Source: Thermoplasmata archaeon (lineage in GTDB: Archaea; Thermoplasmatota; Thermoplasmata; Lutacidiplasmatales; UBA184). Taken from it: DNA of 9,444 bases. Below, in pieces: positions 6,691-9,444 of the stretch. The stretch lies in NCBI GenBank assembly GCA_030039865.1, contig JASHUS010000172.1:1-9444 (forward strand). The letters run 5' to 3'. The notes under the pieces were generated by a model. The model did not search any database, was not told the DNA's origin, and worked only from the letters and a program-made list of their open reading frames with translations. The first letter of the stretch is position 1, and every line of letters starts with the position of its first letter. A program made the translations under genes and the position numbers.

Positions 6691-7085
6691 CGGACGACAT
6701 CCTGCCGATCGACTCCGGACTCCTCGAGCGGTTCCGGTCCGCCGGGACGCGGATCGCGTGGCGCCCCGCGACGGGCGGCGCGACGACACGACCTCGGCGC
6801 CGGGCGCGGATCGCCCACCTCAACGACGAGGAGGCCCGCGTCGAGTCCTGGGGGCGGGCGCCCGGCGGCGGCCTCGAGGTCGAAGCGGGACCGGTGGGCG
6901 CGCTCCTCGTCCTGCTCGAGATCGATCGACGCGGGCAGCTACCGCGCCTCGAGTCCCGGGAGTCCGGCGCGGATCCGGCGTTCCCGCGCGGGGCCGTACG
7001 AGCGGTGTGGGGGAGGCCGGGAACGGCATCGGCCGGCCCTACCGTGCGGGATCTGGTCGAGCTCGCCCGGTACGCGCTCGCCTGA
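6687..7085 (+). CDS. Conserved-looking hypothetical protein, TTG start, coupled to the TIGR02757 gene
   Basis: This is an unrecognised protein of 132 residues. The TTG at 6687-6689 overlaps the TGA stop of the preceding gene (TTGA), which implies translational coupling. The frame keeps strong G/C at third codon positions to the TGA at 7083-7085, so it is very likely coding, although no ATG opens it in the right place. Its sequence starts with an acidic helix-like stretch (TDDILPIDSGLLERFRSAG), has an Arg-rich patch (TRPRRRARI, ~35-43), then a hydrophobic strand or helix (VGALLVLLEIDRRG, ~76-89), and ends in a short helix (VRDLVELARYAL). No cysteines, membrane segments or catalytic motifs are visible. 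The tight coupling suggests it works with the TIGR02757 protein, perhaps as a partner or in nucleic-acid handling, but that is only context. Confidence 0.65.
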   Translation: MTDDILPIDSGLLERFRSAGTRIAWRPATGGATTRPRRRARIAHLNDEEARVESWGRAPGGGLEVEAGPVGALLVLLEIDRRGQLPRLESRESGADPAFPRGAVRAVWGRPGTASAGPTVRDLVELARYALA

Positions 7086-7131
7086 CGGACGCCTCTTAAT
7101 TCGGTTCGTGAATCGTTCGGCCCTGATATTG

Positions 7132-7139
7132 TTAAATAA
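7132..7139 (+). promoter_or_regulatory. TATA box of the marR-MFS operon
   Basis: TTAAATAA is the best TATA-box match in the window. It is centred about 31 bases before the ATG of the MarR gene. A purine-rich GAAGGAA at 7154-7160 lies just before that ATG and may help ribosome binding. The adjoining CTAAATAT at 7141-7148 is a weaker alternative box. Confidence 0.65.
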
Positions 7140-7152
7140 TCTAAATATTTAG
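7133..7152. promoter_or_regulatory. Candidate MarR operator (inverted repeats over the promoter)
   Basis: Two overlapping inverted repeats are visible: TAAATA-N7-TATTTA at 7133-7151 (perfect 6-base arms, 19-base span) and the perfect 12-base palindrome CTAAATATTTAG at 7141-7152. MarR dimers typically bind short palindromes of this size. Lying on and just after the TATA box, bound protein would block transcription of its own operon. The A/T bias of the element itself means some symmetry could be chance. Confidence 0.5.
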
Positions 7153-7166
7153 CGAAGGAACGAACT

Positions 7167-7655
7167 ATGCGCGCCCGAGCGGACCCCTCCCCCCTGTGCG
7201 AGGCCGTCGAATCGGAGCTCCTCGAGCCGATCCGGGACGTCTCCCACGCGATCAAGACCCGCCTCACCCCGTTCGTCGTCGGGGAGGGGCTCATGCCGGC
7301 GACCTTCTGGGCGCTCCATCACCTGGATCGCGGCGCGAGCCGCCATCCGAGCGAGCTCGCCCGGCGTTTGGGCGTGACGCCCGCGGCCTGCACCGCCGCG
7401 ATCGATTCGCTCGTCGAGCTCGGCTTCGTCGAGCGACGCCACTCCGAGAAGGACCGGCGTCAAGTCGTGCTCGGGGTCACCCCGCGCGGCCGTCGAGTCC
7501 TCGAGTCGGTGTGGCGACGGTTCGACAGCTCGCTCCGCGAAGCGCTGAGCCGCGTACCGTCCACGGACCTTACGGCGACCGTGCGGACGATGCGCACGCT
7601 GACGGCGCAACTGAACGAGCAAACCGAACGGGCCGCCGCGGAGGCGCGCGCGTGA
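7167..7655 (+). CDS. MarR-family transcriptional regulator
   Basis: This is a 162-residue winged-helix regulator. Helices at both ends would form the dimer interface. The helix-turn-helix lies at about 61-84 (PSELARRLGVTPAACTAAIDSLVELG), followed by the wing (FVERRHSEKDRRQVVLGVTPRGRRVL, ~87-112) with the D96-R97-R98 signature typical of MarR proteins. C11 and C75 are the only cysteines, too few to assert redox sensing. The family usually represses a neighbouring efflux or detoxification gene until a small aromatic or lipophilic ligand binds. Here the next gene, overlapping by four bases (GTGA), is an MFS exporter, so this is probably its repressor and likely autoregulated through the AT-rich operator just upstream. 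The ligand is unknown. Confidence 0.92.
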   Translation: MRARADPSPLCEAVESELLEPIRDVSHAIKTRLTPFVVGEGLMPATFWALHHLDRGASRHPSELARRLGVTPAACTAAIDSLVELGFVERRHSEKDRRQVVLGVTPRGRRVLESVWRRFDSSLREALSRVPSTDLTATVRTMRTLTAQLNEQTERAAAEARA

Positions 7656-9268
7656 GCGCGAACGCCCACGCGCCGGCGCTGACCGCCGCGGGCACGCCCT
7701 TCGACGCCCGCGCGGCGCGCAACGTGCTGATCATCTTCGCGGTGATGGCGCTGATGGTCACCTACGTCGAGACGATGGTGATCCCGGCGTTCAAGTCGTT
7801 CGTCATCTTCTTCGACAACGCCCCCGCGACGACCGTCGTCTGGATCGTCTCGGCGTACCTCCTCGTCGGAACGGTCGCGACCCCGATCTTCGGCAAGCTC
7901 GGCGACAAGTACGGCAAGAAACGGATGCTCGTCCTGGTGATGAGCCTCTACGCGGTCGCCGTGGGGCTCGCCGGCTTCTCGCCGAACATCGGCGCGGCGT
8001 TCGGCGTCGATCGGGCGAACCAGATCTACGTCCTGATCGGGATCCGCGCGTTCCAGGGCCTCGGGATGGGGATGTTCCCGCTCGCGTTCGCGATGCTCCC
8101 CGAGGTCTTCCCGGCCGCGCGCGTCGGCCAGGCGCAGGGGATCGTCGCGGCGATGTTCGCCGCGGGCGCCTCCCTGGGGCTGGTCGGCGGCGGGTACATC
8201 GCCTACAACTGGGGCTGGCAGCTGACCTACCACACCGTCGTCCCGGTCGCGATCGCGGTGGCGGTCCTCGCCTACTTCATCCTGCGGGAATCGCCGACGA
8301 AGCTGGACGCTCCGATCGACTTCCCCGGGATCGCGAGCCTCGGGATCGCGCTCGCGACGGCGATGTTCGCGATCACCGAGGGATCGTACTGGGGCTGGTC
8401 GAACTTCTCGGCCGTCCACTTCGCGGGCGTCGCCTGGGGCGTGCCGCAGTTCTTCATCATCGCGATCGTCGCGCTCGCGTTCTTCCTCGTCTGGGAGCCC
8501 CGCGCGAAGTACCCGGTCGTCTCGTTCACCGCGCTGAAGCAGCGGAACATCTGGATCTCGAACGTGAACGGGATCTTCGTCGGCATGGGGATGTTCCTGG
8601 TCTTCATCGGACTCGTCATCCTCGTCGAGTACCCGCTCAAGCCCGGCTTCGACCTCAATGAGTTCCAGATGGGACTCGTCTCGGTCCCGTCCTCGCTCGG
8701 GATGCTCGCTCTCGCCCCGGTCTGGGGCCGCATGGTGGGCAAGCTGGGTCCGAAGCCCGTGATGATGACCGGGTTCGCCGTGATGGGGATCGGCGCGCTC
8801 GGTCTCGCGTTCGTCAACGCGAGCTACTGGGACCTCATGGTCTTCGCGATCCCGGCGCTCGTCGGGAACGTCGCGGTGCTGATCGCGATGTCGAACATCA
8901 TCGTCCTCTCCGTCAAGCGCGAGGAGCTCGGCATCCAGACCGGGATGAATCAGACGTTCCGGAACTTGGGCAGCGCGATCGGCCCGGTCCTCGCGGCGAC
9001 GGTGACCGCGAGCTTCATGACGACGATCCTGGTCACCGTGAACACGCCGATGGGTACGGTCGGGGTACCGGAGCCGACGTACCAGATCTTGGGGTTCCAG
9101 CTCCTCTTCAGCATCACCGCGGCGATGGCGCTCGTCGGGATGCTGCTCGCGATCGGTCTCCGCAACTACCGGTTCCTCGCCGACGGGACCCTCGCCGGAC
9201 CCACGACGCCCGCGTCCGCTCCCGCGGCGCGCGCGGCGCCCGAGTCCACGACGGCGCCGAACCCGTAG
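7652..9268 (+). CDS. MFS transporter, DHA2-type (14 TM) drug:H+ antiporter-like
   Basis: This is an inner-membrane secondary transporter of 538 residues. GTG 7652 overlaps the MarR stop as GTGA and was chosen for that coupling and the normal N-terminus; the same frame runs open further upstream but only as a shadow of marR. About 14 hydrophobic segments are visible, as in EmrB/QacA-type (DHA2) exporters. Motif A is GKLGDKYGKKR (81-91) after helix 2, a motif B-like RAFQGLGMGM (132-141) lies in helix 4, and a glycine-rich motif C-like segment AAGASLGLVGGGYI (170-183) lies in helix 5, typical of antiporters. E40 sits within helix 1. A Pro/Ala/Thr-rich tail of about 35 residues ends the protein. 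Proton-coupled efflux of small toxic molecules is the family inference; the substrate cannot be read from sequence. It ends tail-to-tail with the ribonucleotide reductase gene, 15 bases away. Confidence 0.92.
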   Translation: MSANAHAPALTAAGTPFDARAARNVLIIFAVMALMVTYVETMVIPAFKSFVIFFDNAPATTVVWIVSAYLLVGTVATPIFGKLGDKYGKKRMLVLVMSLYAVAVGLAGFSPNIGAAFGVDRANQIYVLIGIRAFQGLGMGMFPLAFAMLPEVFPAARVGQAQGIVAAMFAAGASLGLVGGGYIAYNWGWQLTYHTVVPVAIAVAVLAYFILRESPTKLDAPIDFPGIASLGIALATAMFAITEGSYWGWSNFSAVHFAGVAWGVPQFFIIAIVALAFFLVWEPRAKYPVVSFTALKQRNIWISNVNGIFVGMGMFLVFIGLVILVEYPLKPGFDLNEFQMGLVSVPSSLGMLALAPVWGRMVGKLGPKPVMMTGFAVMGIGALGLAFVNASYWDLMVFAIPALVGNVAVLIAMSNIIVLSVKREELGIQTGMNQTFRNLGSAIGPVLAATVTASFMTTILVTVNTPMGTVGVPEPTYQILGFQLLFSITAAMALVGMLLAIGLRNYRFLADGTLAGPTTPASAPAARAAPESTTAPNP

Positions 9269-9283
9269 GGGTCCGACCCCGGC

Positions 9284-9444
9284 CTACGAGCAGCCGCTCG
9301 TGGAGCCGCACACGGTGCACGCGTAGCACGTGCCCGAACGCACCATGATCCCGCCGCACACCGCGCACGACGGCGCGTCCTCGCTCGTGCCGCCCTCGTC
9401 GGCGGCCGGGGGGGCGAACGCGTCGAGCGGCCGGGTCTCGAGCT
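9284..9444 (-). CDS. nrdJ: B12-dependent (class II) ribonucleoside-diphosphate reductase, C-terminal end only
   Basis: The last 53 codons of a minus-strand gene enter from the right edge and stop with TAG at 9286-9284. After an acidic, Pro/Ala-rich linker the protein ends in a cysteine module, SCAVCGGIMVRSGTCYACTV followed by CGSTSGCS. That pattern (CX2C-X9-CX2CX2C-X5-C, with the phrase G-x-C-Y-x-C and the end GSTSGCS) is characteristic of the zinc-ribbon/redox tail of adenosylcobalamin-dependent ribonucleotide reductases, which make deoxyribonucleotides. The catalytic domain is outside the window, so the assignment rests on the tail alone. The gene is convergent with the MFS transporter. Confidence 0.82.
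   Translation of the reverse strand, partial: LETRPLDAFAPPAADEGGTSEDAPSCAVCGGIMVRSGTCYACTVCGSTSGCS

Noticed and set aside
5746..6789. 347-codon - strand frame opposite the TIGR02757 gene
   Set aside because: It covers a gene with clear family motifs and would span both divergent promoters. Its composition is typical of a shadow frame.
7091..7120. Possible terminator or extra repeat (CTTAATTCGGTTCG...CGTTCGG)
   Set aside because: There is no stable hairpin followed by a T run, only loosely repeated TTCG words. Not enough to call.
6518..7294. 258-codon - strand frame across the marR promoter
   Set aside because: It runs through the promoter/operator and over three supported genes, and is Ser/Arg-rich with no motifs.
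7196..7651. N-terminal extension of the MFS frame through marR
   Set aside because: The frame is open by chance. The extension is Arg/Pro/Gly-rich, lies over marR and is unlike any MFS N-terminus, while GTG 7652 gives GTGA coupling.
7460..8419. 319-codon - strand frame opposite the marR/MFS junction
   Set aside because: It is antisense to two well-supported genes and is a very charged Arg/Asp-rich shadow.
9114..9368. 84-codon - strand frame over the end of the MFS gene
   Set aside because: The correct - strand frame here is the one ending at 9284 with the ribonucleotide reductase cysteine tail; this one is a shadow.

Overview
The window looks like a piece of a very GC-rich archaeal chromosome. 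The evidence is indirect. Short A/T islands of the CTTAAG, GGTAAATC or TTAAATAA type stand about 26-31 bases before several start codons, which is the spacing of an archaeal TATA box in leaderless or short-leader transcripts. I see no bacterial -35/-10 pairs. The gene set (PolX-type polymerase with a PHP domain, archaeal-style NadA with three spaced cysteines, B12-dependent ribonucleotide reductase, a TIGR02757/DUF2400 protein) fits a high-GC member of the Thermoplasmatota or a relative, but that placement is inference. Genes are packed tightly and no gap exceeds about 100 bases. No rRNA, tRNA, CRISPR array, insertion sequence or long repeat was seen.

Left part, 1-3246, + strand: the 3' end of a long TPR protein that probably carries an ATPase/winged-helix region upstream, overlapped by nadC and followed by nadA. 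NadA and NadC catalyse consecutive steps of de novo NAD synthesis (iminoaspartate to quinolinate to nicotinate mononucleotide). No nadB or aspartate dehydrogenase gene lies here.

Middle, 3263-7085: a small three-helix membrane protein (-) is divergent from a small eight-cysteine zinc-finger protein (+). That zinc-finger gene overlaps tail-to-tail with polX (-). PolX keeps an intact polymerase core, but its C-terminal PHP nuclease domain has lost several metal ligands. Divergent from polX, with both starts within about 100 bases and each with its own leaderless-type TATA box, lies a TIGR02757/DUF2400 protein that resembles an endonuclease III-type HhH-GPD enzyme with an iron-sulfur loop. Its stop overlaps the TTG start of an unrecognised 132-residue protein. 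Together this looks like a DNA-repair neighbourhood.

Right part, 7086-9444: a MarR-family regulator and a 14-helix MFS (DHA2-type) exporter form a GTGA-overlapping two-gene operon, preceded by an AT-rich promoter with inverted repeats that is a good candidate auto-operator. The window closes with the last 53 codons of a B12-dependent ribonucleotide reductase on the - strand, recognised by its cysteine-rich tail.
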